Shown here: positions 1-11,900 of the stretch, one piece after another | Numbering within the stretch: position 1 is the stretch's first letter | Layout: each line of letters begins with the position of its first letter | Assembly (NCBI GenBank): GCA_014706295.1 | Contig: JACSVZ010000002.1 | Span: 49,750,717 to 49,814,716 of the forward strand | Reading direction: 5' to 3' | DNA from: Lycocorax pyrrhopterus obiensis | Lineage: Eukaryota; Chordata; Aves; Passeriformes; Paradisaeidae | DNA length: 64,000 bases | Notes under the pieces: model-generated | Seen by the model: only the letters and a program-made list of their open reading frames with translations | The model's database searches: none | Told to the model about the DNA's origin: nothing | Translations under genes and position numbers: made by a program

Positions 1-2224
1 TTGGCACACTTAACATAATTAACTCCGCCTGGAGTAATTATAATGAAGTCAACACAAGACAGAACTCTCAAATTTATGATATAATATAGCTATTGTGGTG
101 CTAATTTTTTTTCTTAATTTGATAACATATTCCAGCAGATGCCAAATGTTAGAGCTTGTCTTTCCTCTCTTTTGGCACTGTCTAAGAAAACAAAAACAAA
201 CCTAGGAAAAAAAAAAAGCAAAAGGCAACTTGGAAGACTACCAGGGGAAAAAAGTGAAAAGCAGTAAAAGACTACCTAAGAAAAGTTAAAGTCAGAGTAT
301 TCAAAATCCACTGATCATATCCTCTGATCCGATGAAATTTTATGTGGCATTTCTTAAAATGTGGTTTTCAGCCTTAAGGTTCATATTTTCAAACTTCCTT
401 CACACCTTTACAATAGAAGAGGTTATTTCTGAAAAAAAAAATCTTCTTCAAGGAGATACACAGTGCAGAAATAAAAAATAAATTCAAAAAGACCTTAAGT
501 GCTACTAGCCCCCCAAGAGTTATGGTAGCTGGCAACCCTCCTGCAACAATAGCTGTTAAAGATGAAGCACCTGGAAAACACCATCAACAGAAAAAAAATG
601 TGGTGTTAACACAGATCCAGCATCAAGTATTCCCCAGATTTCATGAGCCTGGCAAGAAATGGACTCAGGTGCACTGGAGAAAAGAGACTGCCAGAAGTGC
701 ACAAGGCTGTTTTGTAGGCAGTGTTAATTTAAAAGATGTTAGCAAAAGCAAAGAATAGCACATTTTACCTTGTTCTCTGCCTCAACCGTAAAATGCGGAT
801 TTATTCTTATCCACATTTGCCTTTATCAATACTCCTGTGATTTGGGATCAGTTAGGAAAACGCTTTTAACAATGGGCACAAGGAATGTTATTCAGCATTT
901 CAGCAAGCAGCACAGTGACCTAATCTCCTGCCAGAGTCCAGCTCCAACAAAGCCACACGGTTCACAGCCTTCTGTCTTCCAACACTGCATCTTGTGATCC
1001 CATCTGCTATCAGCCTGAGCCACACCACAGCTTGCTAAAAGCTTGTGCTGGCCCAACGAGCATACCTAGAGCTGTCTAGAAAGCAGAAGAAATCCTACCA
1101 AGCATGTAACACTGTTCATTAAGCACAAAGGAGTTCAGCTACCTGCATCCTATCCACTAAGGCTCCAACAAGACCCTTGGAAGTCTGAGCGGCTGGGGTG
1201 AAGAACTGCTTGTTGCACCAGGACAGTTGAAATATCCACAGCAGTCCCTTGCTTATCAAAACCAAAATTTACCTTTTTTTTCCCCCCCTATATTATATCT
1301 TGATCTCACTCCTCTGCTCATTTTCTCCAGAGCAAACACCCCTCCCGGGGAAGAGCTGCTATCACCAGAAGAAAGCAGGAAGCAATTGACAACAAAGGAA
1401 GCTGTGCTCATTCCTGTTTTCCAGGAAAGATAGCAATCACCATTTTGGTTAATACCAAGGCTGAACCAAGACATTTAAATATAAAAGCTTGATTTGAAAC
1501 AAAGACACACCTGAAACCAGGTCTAGGAGCCTGAAGTATGCTCTTGAAAGACATCAGATTAAAGAGGTATATTTTCCTCATCAGTTTATCCGACTGAGTT
1601 AAATATACCTGTTGTTTTCTGACATTCATGTGAGCTGTCATCTCAGACATGTATTTCAGTAGAATTACTAGTTCAATATTCAGAGCTGCTTTACTATAAT
1701 GTGCATCTGAATGCATACTTGAATTCTAAACAGGTAAACATTTTATTAAAAAATCTCCACCATAAGAAGTAGAATGACAGCAAACAAAAGAAGCAAGAAT
1801 CAAATCCCAGATCTGTTCTCATAAATCCCCTCAAGCTCTATAATGACCTGGTGGGCGATGAGTGGTGACGTGACATGCATTTGACAGCTCAATCTAGTTC
1901 CTACTTGGACCACACTACTTCAAGTAGATTCCCACTCCCTCTACAACTTCAGCTTCCCGTCTTTGAGCAACTGCAGCAACTCCTGCACTCCCAGCACCAC
2001 CCCAGTGCATCTGTCTAGATCCCTGCACTACAGTCCAGAGGTCTGCAGTCCTCTGACCACCAGGCAGCTGCTTCCCACTCTCAGTCCCACAGCACTATGA
2101 GGACTACCTGAAGGCATGGGGAAGAGGGCATTGTAGCTGCTGTCCTCTGGAGGTACATCCACAGCACATGGACAATCCCACAACGGGAAATAAAGCACAA
2201 GTGCAGGGCATACAGAAAAGATTG
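1..2224. other. Gene-free unique DNA
   Basis: No gene or recognisable repeat was found. The first 500 bases are AT-rich with short A-runs (for example 207-217). A T-run passing into a C-run lies at 1274-1288. The part from about 1,830 to 2,150 is richer in C and in CAG/CTG-like words than its surroundings, but I could not tie it to a family. Open frames are all under about 105 codons and overlap on opposite strands. Confidence 0.6.
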
Positions 2225-2375
2225 TCTAGCTCAGACAGAAATTATGGGCTTGGTGCAGGAATCACCTGTGGGTGATTCAATTCACAAGTGGGTGAAATCT
2301 GATGTTCTGTGTTATGCAGGAACTCAGGCAAGATAAATGGTTCCTTCTGGCCCTTTTATCTGTGAGTCTGTAATT
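2225..2375 (+). repeat. Ancient CR1/L3-like retrotransposon tail, degraded
   Basis: The text follows the 3' tail of old amniote CR1-type elements. A GGAACTCAGGCAAGAT-like stretch is followed by a TTCCTTCTGGCCC-like stretch (2341-2354), and the end reads ATCTGTGAGTCTGTAA, a worn form of the family's terminal short repeat. A chance or family-derived 8-bp inverted repeat (arms 2259-2266 and 2271-2278) sits inside it. Many substitutions imply an old insertion predating modern bird CR1 subfamilies. The family call is from memory of the consensus; the exact 5' limit is uncertain. Confidence 0.5.
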
Positions 2376-3059
2376 GGGCACTTTGCTGCTGATACAGAAC
2401 ACTCGTAGCAACATCTCAAGGTCTGTCTTCCTTTAGCAAGAGAAGTCTTGTGCAAGAGCAAAGGCATCCTAGAATTACCAAAGGACACATTTTCACAGGT
2501 AAAGAAAAGACTCTAAATCAAGAGTAGTAACGTGTATGATGTTTCCCATGGGAATTCCCCCATCCCATTACCTGCTTCCACCATGTTTATCCAAGGCATA
2601 ATTAGAGGAAGCGATACATATTGGATTGAATCGGTATCTCCATGGGAACTGAATGACTCTGAAGATCAGAACCCTTTGTGTGACAACATTTTTGTATTTC
2701 ATATGAGAATTTTGTACACTAAGTTAATTTTTCATTACCCAGTGGAACAGGAGCACTAGCTATAAAATTCTTCTGTGGATGTAGTTGAGAGAGAACTCTG
2801 TTTTAAAGCCTTTGAAGTATGTGAACACATCTCCTCAACAAACCCATTTACACTTGTTCCAGTGTGCAAAAGTAATCAATTGTTCTACAAGGCCTGAAGA
2901 TCCCCTCAATACTTGGCCGACTGAGAAAATACGCATCTTTATATATGATCTGTTGGGGATACCCCTCTATGAGACTTAAAAATCAAGACCAGCTGTGTAA
3001 TTCTATGGCTAACTTCAGGACATATTGGGTCCACATCTATCCAGCACAGTGTTGTGGAA
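2376..3059. other. Gene-free DNA before the retroviral remnant
   Basis: No confident feature. The later part (from about 2,940) may already belong to the decayed retroviral insertion that ends at 4,085, because its base composition and open frames run on into it, but I cannot place its left border. Confidence 0.4.
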
Positions 3060-3128
3060 TTCCTCACACCCACTACCCATTAAAGAACACTCCAATCTCT
3101 GGGACTCACGGGGTGGGGACACTGGCCA

Positions 3129-3284
3129 ATGAGAATTGGGGTGATAATTGCAATTGGATTTGCATTTTTAACAATTGGGATACCTACTAATAGCTGTATG
3201 ATTACTCATTTTATTGCTCCTGCTATTTGGGTCTTATCTCCTACTGCCCACCAGCTTCACCACCCCTGTGGACAACCCATGTGA
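3129..3284 (+). pseudogene. Short hydrophobic frame, possible envelope transmembrane relic
   Basis: An ATG-started frame of 51 codons ends at TGA 3282-3284. Residues about 3-18 are almost entirely hydrophobic and could span a membrane; the rest is histidine- and proline-rich with no cytoplasmic tail motif I recognise. The frame stays open upstream of the ATG. It ends about 325 bases before the putative LTR, roughly where the end of an envelope gene would lie. It is far too short to be a working product. The retroviral reading depends on the neighbouring LTR call. Confidence 0.25.
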
Positions 3285-3597
3285 ACCGGGGAAAAGGCCC
3301 CGGAAAACAGTGTTTGAGCCACCGCGTGGTGTAAGGGCCTGAAGACGGCAGTTGCCTGTCTCAAACATTGTTACCACAGGAGGACATTGCCATGAGAGAA
3401 GCACAGAATGGAGCAACAGAATAGCACTGGCTCCGGGCTTGGCGAGGTCTGGCTGGCATATCCTGGCTAATGTATTCAGTTCCCACTGTGGCAAATTGTA
3501 TGGGGCAGCAACTGCTCACACGCTTATCACTGGTCAAAGATCACCCCAGGTTATTGTCCAAGTGCCATCTCAGGCCTAGGGGGAGGTAAACAAAGCT

Positions 3598-3609
3598 GGG
3601 GGAGAAGAA
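3598..3609 (+). other. Putative polypurine tract next to the LTR
   Basis: An uninterrupted run of 12 purines (GGGGGAGAAGAA) is followed at once by TGTATCC, the proposed LTR start. Retroviral plus-strand synthesis is primed from such a tract immediately upstream of the 3' LTR. This supports the plus orientation of the element. Confidence 0.5.
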
Positions 3610-4085
3610 TGTATCCCTGAAAATGGACATAAGGAATCCACAAGGAAAGCCAACTCAGCAACTGTACTGAAGTCGGCTCGGGCTGGATAAAAGGTAACTC
3701 TGGCACCAAGTCATAACCCACCAACTCAAAAGAAGAGAAAGACTGAGTGTGGGACTAAACAGCATTAGAAGCCAGGTAATCTTTAACCAAGAAAATAAGA
3801 AAACTGTGTAGCCAAGGAGCATTAACTTCTTTGTTTGTAACAATGTATGTATAGTGAAAAGTATTGAACAATCTCTGGACTTCCACGACCAAGAAGCTCA
3901 AGGTGAAGAAGGACTAAAGGGAGGCCACTGGATCCATGGATGGTGACCATCTTCTGCTTGATCTCTCTCCCTCTCTCTCTCCCTCCACTCCCTCTATTTT
4001 TTTCTATCTGTCTACCTCACATTCACTGTTAAATAAAATTTGTACTATTGACTTCGGTATATGGTCTCATTTGGACCTTAATTCA
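3610..4085 (+). mobile_element. LTR of an avian endogenous retrovirus (ERVL-like), 3' LTR
   Basis: The block begins TG just after a polypurine tract and can be closed at CA (4084-4085), giving about 476 bp. It holds a CT-rich tract (3961-3993) and then TTAAATAAAATTTGTACTAT, with the AATAAA polyadenylation signal at 4032-4037. It ends in a TGGTCTCATTTGGACCTTAA-like U5 stretch. That combination matches my memory of avian ERVL LTR ends. A GATAAAA word at 3686-3692 is a weak TATA candidate, far upstream of the poly(A) signal. I saw no matching 5' LTR and no clear target-site duplication, so both borders are approximate. Confidence 0.6.
4032..4037 (+). promoter_or_regulatory. LTR polyadenylation signal AATAAA
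   Basis: A canonical AATAAA lies about 50 bases before the proposed LTR end and is followed by T/G-rich sequence, the usual arrangement at the R/U5 boundary of a retroviral LTR. Confidence 0.55.
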
Positions 4086-7035
4086 GGCAGAAGCATCTCT
4101 CAATAATCCCATGTTAACACCTTCTCTGGGCTGGACACCCTGATAAGTGACCAGCAATTGAGCCATAACATGGAGGATTTTCTGAAATCCAACCTGGTTG
4201 CTTCAAATGAGCCCTCCTGGCTCTTCTCTGACACGAAGCTCTGCTGAATACTTTGGGTGAGAAAAGTGGCTGTACTGCACCTGAGGTTCCCACTTACAGG
4301 CCTGATTAACACCTTCACAACATATAAACCAGTTTCATGACTGGTCCTTGAGCAAGTCAGAAATGTGGCTGTATCTCTCTGTTTGGCCTCGGCTCCCTCC
4401 TGGCAACCAGGCTCCCAGGACACTGAAAGAGATGTTGCCAAGGGACGAGAGCAGCAGCAGTATTGTGGAAGAGTAGTCAGCTGCTCCTCCTTGCTGTCAG
4501 GGGAAGCAGTGCAAGCATGAAGGTCTGGAAAGGAGGTCGTTTGATCCACTCCACTCCCAAATGCATTTTCAGATATGACTGTGTTAAACTTTCCTGAAAG
4601 TCATGTCCTGAAACCAGGCAAAGTAAAGGAAGAATTACAGTTGATGGGAGCACGAAAGGTAGGGGAAAGGAAAACAGTGTTTCTTGCGTTGAAGTGTAAG
4701 TCTTTCTCTCAGATACACAAGTAGTATAATAAAAATTCACTATGAATATTATTTACATACAGCACATAAACTTGACTAATGCTTCTTCAGAAAATTTTTT
4801 AAAAAAGCATTTTCACCACTGTGGAGCTTTCACGCCCTCTGATCTCACCTACAGTCAAACTGCTTGACCCTTCTCTACAGAGAAGAAATCACAGCTTTGA
4901 CAAGACCAACAAGACTATACTGAGACCAACACAGGACCAGCCTGGAGATTATTGCAACAATATACTTACACAAGATGTGCTTAAAAAATACTGGCTCCCA
5001 TGGGTAACAAAAATGCAGAATATTTCTGCAATCTTCTGTAGTATCTCTTCCCTTGGGCACTTGCACTCTTGTCCTCTGTGGAAGTCCAGCACTGTGCCAC
5101 TGAAGCACATCACATTATTCAGCAATCACAAAACAGAGGGGGAGAGAATAACAATGTCACTGCTTCCAATGCTGCATCAGATCACCACATAAAAAAAATC
5201 ACTGCAATATGACCAGGAGTGCAGGCGGAACAAAAGCTATGTCCAAAATTATGATAGAAAAAGCAACTTAGCCTGGTAAAAAGCACTTAGGAACAGCTCA
5301 GAAGCCTCCATTGTCATTACGGTGCATTTCAGAGTATAAATTAATTAACAGGAGGCTTTCAGAAAAGAATTGAATCCTTTATTGGCAGTTCTCAACGTGA
5401 AAGCCCTGTCACCATAGATGAGAAACTGACTCAGAAATGAAAATGAGAAATAGATGGAGAGCTGCCACAATATCCAGCTCCCCCTCCAACACCAACCCAT
5501 CAAGCCAGTCAGCCAGCAAATCCTGCTTTTAAATGTTATTGGTCACATACCATTATGTAACTAATATCATGTCATATTACTCCAAGCTGTGCCCTGTTGT
5601 ACACCTAAGTGACAGAGCATCTCTTAATGTAATGTGGCGTGGAACAAATACAGGGAACAACGATACAGATTTTGTGAGTAGCATGGCTGCTACCAATTTA
5701 CAGACTGATTATCCAAACTGATTCATATTTTTATTTTTAATACTATTACATTTCCTGCTACCTTCACCCTCCTCCACATTTTTCCCTTACAGCTCAGATA
5801 TCTTTTTTTTAAATTCACCAAACAGATGCAAAAGCTGATATTTCTCTGCCCACATTTTTCTTGCAAAAACCCTGCAACCTTGTGCTTAATGAGGAGGAGT
5901 TTTAATAGACAGATAGAGAGGTTAAATTGGCTAACAGAGAAAAAAAGAACTGGATAAGAAAAAGATCAGGTTTCCACAGAAACAGAGCCACATCCTATAA
6001 TATTCTTGCCTTAATGCATTTTTTATTTATTTCAGCTATATCTGTTTCTAAGCAGTAGGTTACAATAATGTCCAGGAATTCAGTGTTGAGAAAACTCTGC
6101 TTTTAATAGGGGTCCAGATCTTCAGCTACTATAAATCAGAACAGCTTTGCTGAAGTCAGCATTGCTAATGGCATCAGCATGATTTACACCACTCAAGGAT
6201 TTGGCCCAAGTGCTCCACAGAGAAATTAAATGTATGAATAAATTAGTCAGAAGGTTTACACAAAAAGGAAGCTACCAGAAACCACTGCATGGGATTATAG
6301 GAAGTTAGCACATAGATGCCCTCCTTCGGGAAGGCTTTTTTTCTGTAGGTCCCCTGCTTGTATGAGAAGAGTGAGGGAAGGTGCGCACCTCAACCTGCAA
6401 GTAGAAAGGTAGAAGGCAGGTCTAAGAGACCACACAAAGGATAACACAAGGTTCATTTGGTTTACACCTTCATTTTCCATCCTGACCCTAAAACTCTTCT
6501 GAAGAAGAGGAATATGTTTTTAGAATTTTAAAGATATGTTTACAGAAACGATTTTCAGTTATCTGTTAATCACTCTCCTGCATATGTATTTCACTCCAAA
6601 CCTTTAATGGTGCGATAAGGAACTTCATGAGGAGCAATGTGTTGGTGTTTTACCTGGAACTCAGTGCAACACTGCATTGGGCAGATGAACTCAGAAGAAA
6701 CTCTGGAAACTACAGCACTGTTGTGCCAACCAGTTCAGTGGCATTTAAAATTTCATCCTGCAGAACTAAAATAAAAACAAAATCCAGTTTTGCTAGAATT
6801 AAAGAGAGACAAAATCTGACACCAAAACTGTTACCCACTGCCCACATTTAAAGCTGTGAAATGGATCTCCATGTGGAGTTTTTCCAGCTGAACTTTATTT
6901 TCCTAATAAGCTGAAACTTAAGCCCAGATCTGCTGAAAATTTTGATTTTGGGAGGTTTTGTAACCTAGATCCACATCAAAATCATCTGGTTCTGGCCTGT
7001 CTCCTGGGTTTGTGTGAACTATCTTACCACCTAGT
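4086..7035. other. Gene-free DNA with one possible old repeat
   Basis: No supported gene. A minus-strand open frame at 4100-4549 (149 codons) has no recognisable domain and sits just beyond the LTR; I take it as chance. Around 6115-6215 the words CTGAAGTCAGCATTG and TTTACACCACTCAAGGATTT, followed by GGCCCA, resemble an old amniote interspersed repeat seen in turtles and birds, heavily worn. The remainder is AT-rich, with T-runs near 5,800 and A-runs near 5,185. Confidence 0.5.
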
Positions 7036-7176
7036 CACCATCCCTAAAGGCGTTCAAGAAACGACTGGATGTGGCATTTAGTGCATGGCCTAGTTGATAA
7101 GGTGGTGATTGGTCAAAGTGTGTACTCAATGGTCTTGAAGGTGTTTTCCAGCCTAAATAATTTTGTAATTCTGTGA
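7036..7176 (+). repeat. CR1 retrotransposon 3' tail, truncated
   Basis: The order of words matches the CR1 3' end: ACCATCCCTAAAGGCGTTCA, then a GACTGGATGTGGCATTTAG stretch, then GGTCTTGAAGGTGTTTTCCA followed by GCCTAAATAATTTTG, ending near ATTCTGTGA. Only the last 140 bp are present, the usual result of incomplete reverse transcription in this family. The divergence is considerable, so the copy is not recent. Confidence 0.75.
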
Positions 7177-9055
7177 AAGGAAGAAAAGTGATTTCTTGCA
7201 GCTCCATGAAACAGAAACATACATCCAGGGAAAGATAAACATCCTTATGCTGTCACTTCAGGGATCTGTTTTGCCGAGTACCACAGCTCCCCCTCCTTTA
7301 GCCATGGCCACCTGTGAAGGACATCACTGCATCACTGCAGAAAAGACCCCAGAACACAATTAGGCAAATAACCCCAACTGTAAAACAGCAGAGAGCTCAC
7401 CCCATCAGTCAGCCTGACTGCTCAACCCTTTGCTGAGCCTGGCCACAGTGGGAGTCCAGCAGAGACCCCAGCCTGCTCCTGCACTCCCATTGCACTGCCT
7501 GCTCCAACTCCTCCAGCAGGGCCCATCTGCGCTCCCCTCACTGCCCAGCAGGCCAGCTGTCAGCACCCTTCATCTGAACAAGCCCTCTGGAGATCTCCAG
7601 CTCATTCCTTTTAGTGTTTCCCTCTGACAAGAAGGTGAAGCATCTCTAACACTCAGCAACAACGGTGCTGTCCACCAGGGAGGTCAGAGCAGCCAGGCAG
7701 AGGAGGCACAATGGGAAGACACCTCCCCCAGAAATCAAAGAACTTGTAGGAACACTGCAAACCACTACCTCAGCCACACGCAGGCAGGACTCAACATTTT
7801 TTCTGGCCACCTCCTCCCTGTGATCAAAGGCAACAAAGAATTGCCTTCAGCAGAAGAGGCGTGTGAAGGGTTTCCTATCGACTGGCTGCCTCAGCTGCTG
7901 TCTTCTGTTCTGCGTTTCATCACTTCAGGAGGGAGAGAGGGAGACAAGAGAGAGAAAAACCTGAGGAAACCCTTCCCATATAATTCTCTCATTAAAAGTT
8001 TGGATCTTTATTGTAAAGCTGCATACTCTTTTTTAAAAAGCTAATAATATTTAACAGCAGGAGTAAAACATTTTACAAAATAATAGCAATATAAAAAAAT
8101 ATTTTATCCCAAGTCTCACAAAAGTATTCTGGTGCACAGTACAATATTTTTTCTTTGATCAAAGTCTTATCTGATTTCTATTTTACTTCAACTCTAGCCA
8201 GTAATACCTAACCTCTTCACTAAAAATTTTATCCAGCTCTAGTCTGTAAGAGTCTTACCATCAATGTCTCACAATAAGCCACGAGAACAATCTGGATTAC
8301 CTCAAGTTCTCCTAAAATTCAAGGAAACACAGAAATTAATACATTATTATTGTCACCTGAGATGTTTTTCCTTGATTTTATTTTTCAGGTGTCTCTGTCT
8401 CTAGGGTCACAATAATTATAATAGTCTTTGCTCATTGGTAACTTAGTGCATGTGATTATATTCTCACCAGCAGTACCTTCCTAAATGCTGACAAATCTAT
8501 TTTATATTACGACACTTTTCTAATGTATTATCAAACCTAGATAAGGAACTGGAAGCAAAAATAATTTTTGAGATGTTAGAAAAGTTAAGTACATGCTTTT
8601 TGTCAATGAAGGCATGTAGATTGGCTGTAAATCTCTTTGAAGAAACTACTGCGTCTCAAATTTATAGTATCATAATTCTACTTTTCAGAATCTCTGTTGA
8701 TGTGATAGTGCACATCATTCTTCTCCTTAGAATCAATATTGTGATTATTTTGTGGGTTATAACTGATGTGCAGTTATCATCTGAGTCACTAAACACATGT
8801 TGCTTATTCTTGCTTCTGAGATAGTTTGAGTTCAATTTCCACACAGTGCTCTTTGGTGAGCACGTTACATAGGAACTCTTGCACATCATTGAAAACTTTT
8901 CTCTTTAATGTGCTTATTTTTCTCATATTCTTTTTTCAAGGGTCTATTTAGGCTTGACTTTATTGACCTGCTGAAAAAGGAGTGTTACTAGGTGTGGATC
9001 TGGCTGCTAGGTTCTGGAAAAAATGTTTGCCTTGGATCTACTTTGCATTTCTCAG
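7177..9055. other. Gene-free DNA
   Basis: The part from about 7,260 to 7,760 is GC-richer and rich in CAG/CTG words, with open frames on the plus strand (for example 7430-7627), but shows no family or splice pattern I trust. From about 8,040 to 8,900 the sequence is strongly AT-rich. No other feature seen. Confidence 0.55.
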
Positions 9056-9059
9056 CAGT

Positions 9060-10520
9060 TTTTATTGATATCTCCTGTTAAACTTTAAAAGTTACACCAG
9101 TTCTGCAAGATTTTCTTCATCTTCACACAGTGTTGACAACCAGGCACAGTCCATAAGCTGTAAAAATGCTCTGTTACTACCATTTATTCTCTGCAGCTGT
9201 CTCATCCCAACCACATGGCAAGAGGGCATTTTCAGCAGCACTTGCAGTCTGTACCATGTCTCTCCTTCTTTGTGTGGTTTCTATACGGACTCATTGAACC
9301 ACACTAGTGCCCAGAGAACAGAACCTATTGAACACTTTGCTCCATCTTTGAACAACTTTTACCAAAAAAATCAGAACATGTTCTGCTCAAGTTCATTTTC
9401 TAAGATCTTCATCAGTGATTTCTGCTCCCATAATGGCTATCTGGTCATATTTCACTGGGGAAGGGTCAGTTTCAAAAGCATCACTCTGTTCTTCATGAAA
9501 TCACCATACACTCACTGCCTTATCTTTGTTGCTGTCAGAAGGTCGTCAATATCTCCTCCCTGGACTTGCTCTCCAGCAGCCAAATAAGTGGGTTAAATCT
9601 ATTCAGCTCTTTCCAGGTCTAACCAAACATTCTCAAGCAGTTCCAATGATAGTTCAAAAGCTGGTTGGTATTTCTAGAGAGCTAGAAATCTGCTGGAATA
9701 AGAAATCACTCATTTTGTCATGTCTATTTTGTCACACAATGCTTCACCGCTCAGCAGCAAAGTAGTATCTTCTGACAATTCCAGTTCAAGAATAAATCCC
9801 TTTGTAACACCTAAAATAAGTCTGTATCTGGTCTTTTACCAGTTGCTAATCTTTTTTTACCAAGAACACTTCTGTTCAAACAGAATGTCTACCATTTTTG
9901 TGATGCATGTGGGCATTTTGGAAGCTTTCTAGTACAGATATGGTTTTCTTATGGTACAGAAGTTCAATTTATCACTTGCAAAACAGACTCATAAAAGAGA
10001 ACTCTGTCCCATTCTCTTGCTTAAATGTCCAAAATAATCCCATCATAATTGGACAATACCAATGTGAGAAATACAAAGTTCTTGCAAGTTCCACTACCGG
10101 CATTTTCCAGGTAACCATGTGGCAGAGTTACACTCCAAGGCCACAGCTGATTTGTGAAAATCAGTCATTATAGAAAACTCCATTGAAATGCACTTGGCAT
10201 GTATCATCACAAACACTAGAGATTTAAGTGCTTCTATTCCAAGTGGGCAGCTTTCAAAACTGGAAAGTGACAATGGCTCTGGGCAGGTTTCAGAAGGCCA
10301 GTCTGCAAATTCATGCTTTGCAGTGGCAGCACATTGGCACACGGGTCTTCTGAAGTTGTGCAAATCATTCCATTTCTTCCTTGTGAATTTGGAAAAATGT
10401 CCACTGGCTGCGTCTTCTTCTCTGCTTATCTCCATAGATGCCACATTTCTTCTTCAAACCCCCAATAAAACACTGTCTCTATTGCAAGATGCACAACAAT
10501 TCAGCAACTCAAGTAAATAA
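9060..10520 (-). pseudogene. Decayed protein-coding-like tract of unknown origin
   Basis: Read on the minus strand this stretch gives several protein-like pieces in shifting frames. One is a 116-codon open frame at 10094-10444 whose N-terminal part is charged (a SREEDAASGHFSKFTRKKW-like start). A second is a charged, leucine-rich piece at about 9710-9808. A third is an alanine-rich piece with a PCGW motif at about 9180-9266. AATAAA on the minus strand at about 9061-9067 lies just beyond the last piece, as at the end of a transcript. Stops and frameshifts separate the pieces. It could be an old retrocopy, a worn DNA transposon gene or chance. I do not recognise the parent family, and no poly(A) tail or terminal repeat is visible. 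Confidence 0.25.
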
Positions 10521-11752
10521 AAACAGTAGTAGCAGATGTAAAAATGAAATGGCATCCAACTTCATTTTGCCAACCATCTTGGAAAAGCAACTCATGCAGG
10601 AAGGTTATTGCACACAAAAAGACTGAGTTACATAGATAAATCTGTTTGACTCAGAATTAGCAATCGTTATCAAGCTGGTTAAGCACTGTTCAGTAAACAC
10701 AGTTGGTCAAGTGCCTGGAGCCATCAATTTCCCTCCATGCACAGTGGAATCAAGAGAGAGAACAGAAATGGAAAGGTATATGTGCTTCTTTTCACCCAGA
10801 ATTATGTGCTTACTCTGTTCTATTCCTCCTGTGCAGATGCTTGGAAAGTAGTACAGAAGGGCAAGCTCTCAGTGAATCTGCAAGAACACATTGTTTGATT
10901 TCTTTAAAGGGTGTAAAGGCCTTCTCACAAAAGGGCATCCTTTAGAATTTTTTCCTGACTGCTTTTTATTGACTTCTTGGATAGAAATGCAACTCGTCCT
11001 TTTCTACGCTCTGTTTTGGTATTAGAATAAAGAAACTTGAAATAAAACTTCTTTACATTGAAATACAAACACCCTCTTCAATGCTTAGTGCAATGGAACA
11101 GACCCAGTTTAAAGTACAATCACATTTGCCTTTCCTATGGGCCCTCGTGTGGATGGATGAGCTTTGCACTGCCATAGCCAGACCTTGCTTGTCTGGAGTT
11201 GTTGGAAAACTTTGTGAAACAACCAAGGCACACTGAAACTTGATCACAATAACCTGATAACTGCAGGCATAAATCAACACGGCAACCCATCCACCATTAT
11301 CTCAGCCTTCAGTGGATGCACCTCTACAAACACAGGACCAGGGCCAGAGCTAACCAGTCACATGGCTCACCACGAGTTCTTTATGAATTAAACTATACAT
11401 ATGATGACTGTATATTCTCTTCCAGTTCCTATCTGGTGCTTTCTACAGCTCAAGCATATTTTAACCCAGTGTAATTTTTCCAGAACTTTATCCTTCAGAA
11501 GAATACCTGACTAGCTCCTACTCTCTTGAGCTGTGGCTTCTGCTGTTTCTTTTAGGGTTATACTTACTACCATTGTCAACTAGGCATGCTCTTTCCATGC
11601 ACAGGATGGTTTTCAATAAGGATTTTTTCTTTAGTCGTTCTCTCATTTAACCCACTGAAGACACCTACAACTAGCTAGTCTGCACTCCGCACTCCTCCAT
11701 TTTTGACCCATCATTTTAGGCAAATTTCTTAAAGGCCTCCATGTGCCATCAA
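10521..11752. other. Gene-free DNA
   Basis: No gene or repeat recognised. Short unrelated open frames only. The GC content is average for the window. Confidence 0.55.
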
Positions 11753-11900
11753 AGAATCATAGAATGGCTTGGGTTTTAAGGACCTTAAAGATCACCTGGT
11801 TCCAACTCCTCTGCCATGGGCAGGGACACCTTCCACTAGACTCAGAGCCCCATCCAACCTGGCCTTGGACACTGCCAGGGATGGACATCCCCACTGAAGA
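11753..11900 (-). repeat. CR1 retrotransposon 3' tail, truncated
   Basis: On the plus strand it begins AGAATCATAGAATGGCTTGG, the reverse complement of a CR1 terminal repeat. It continues through ACCTTAAAGATCACCTGGTT, CCATGGGCAGGGACACCTTC and CCCATCCAACCTGGCCTTGG. It fades out after CCAGGGATGGACATCC. The match to the CR1 consensus is close, so this is one of the younger copies here. It is 5'-truncated, as is usual. Confidence 0.85.

Larger units (their letters stand above)
3060..3609 (+). mobile_element. Decayed endogenous retrovirus, internal 3' end
   Basis: This stretch lies directly upstream of the putative LTR at 3610 and ends in a purine run (3598-3609), the position and composition of a retroviral polypurine tract. 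A second purine run lies at 3578-3590. A 51-codon ATG frame at 3129-3284 encodes a hydrophobic, isoleucine- and phenylalanine-rich first half, which could be the remains of an envelope membrane segment; this is inference from hydropathy and position only. No gag, protease or polymerase motif was seen, so most of the element is missing. A non-retroviral origin remains possible. Confidence 0.35.

Noticed and set aside
4100..4549. 149-codon minus-strand open frame just past the LTR
   Set aside because: No domain, no splice context and an ordinary composition for chance. It does not resemble a retroviral gene and runs opposite to the element.
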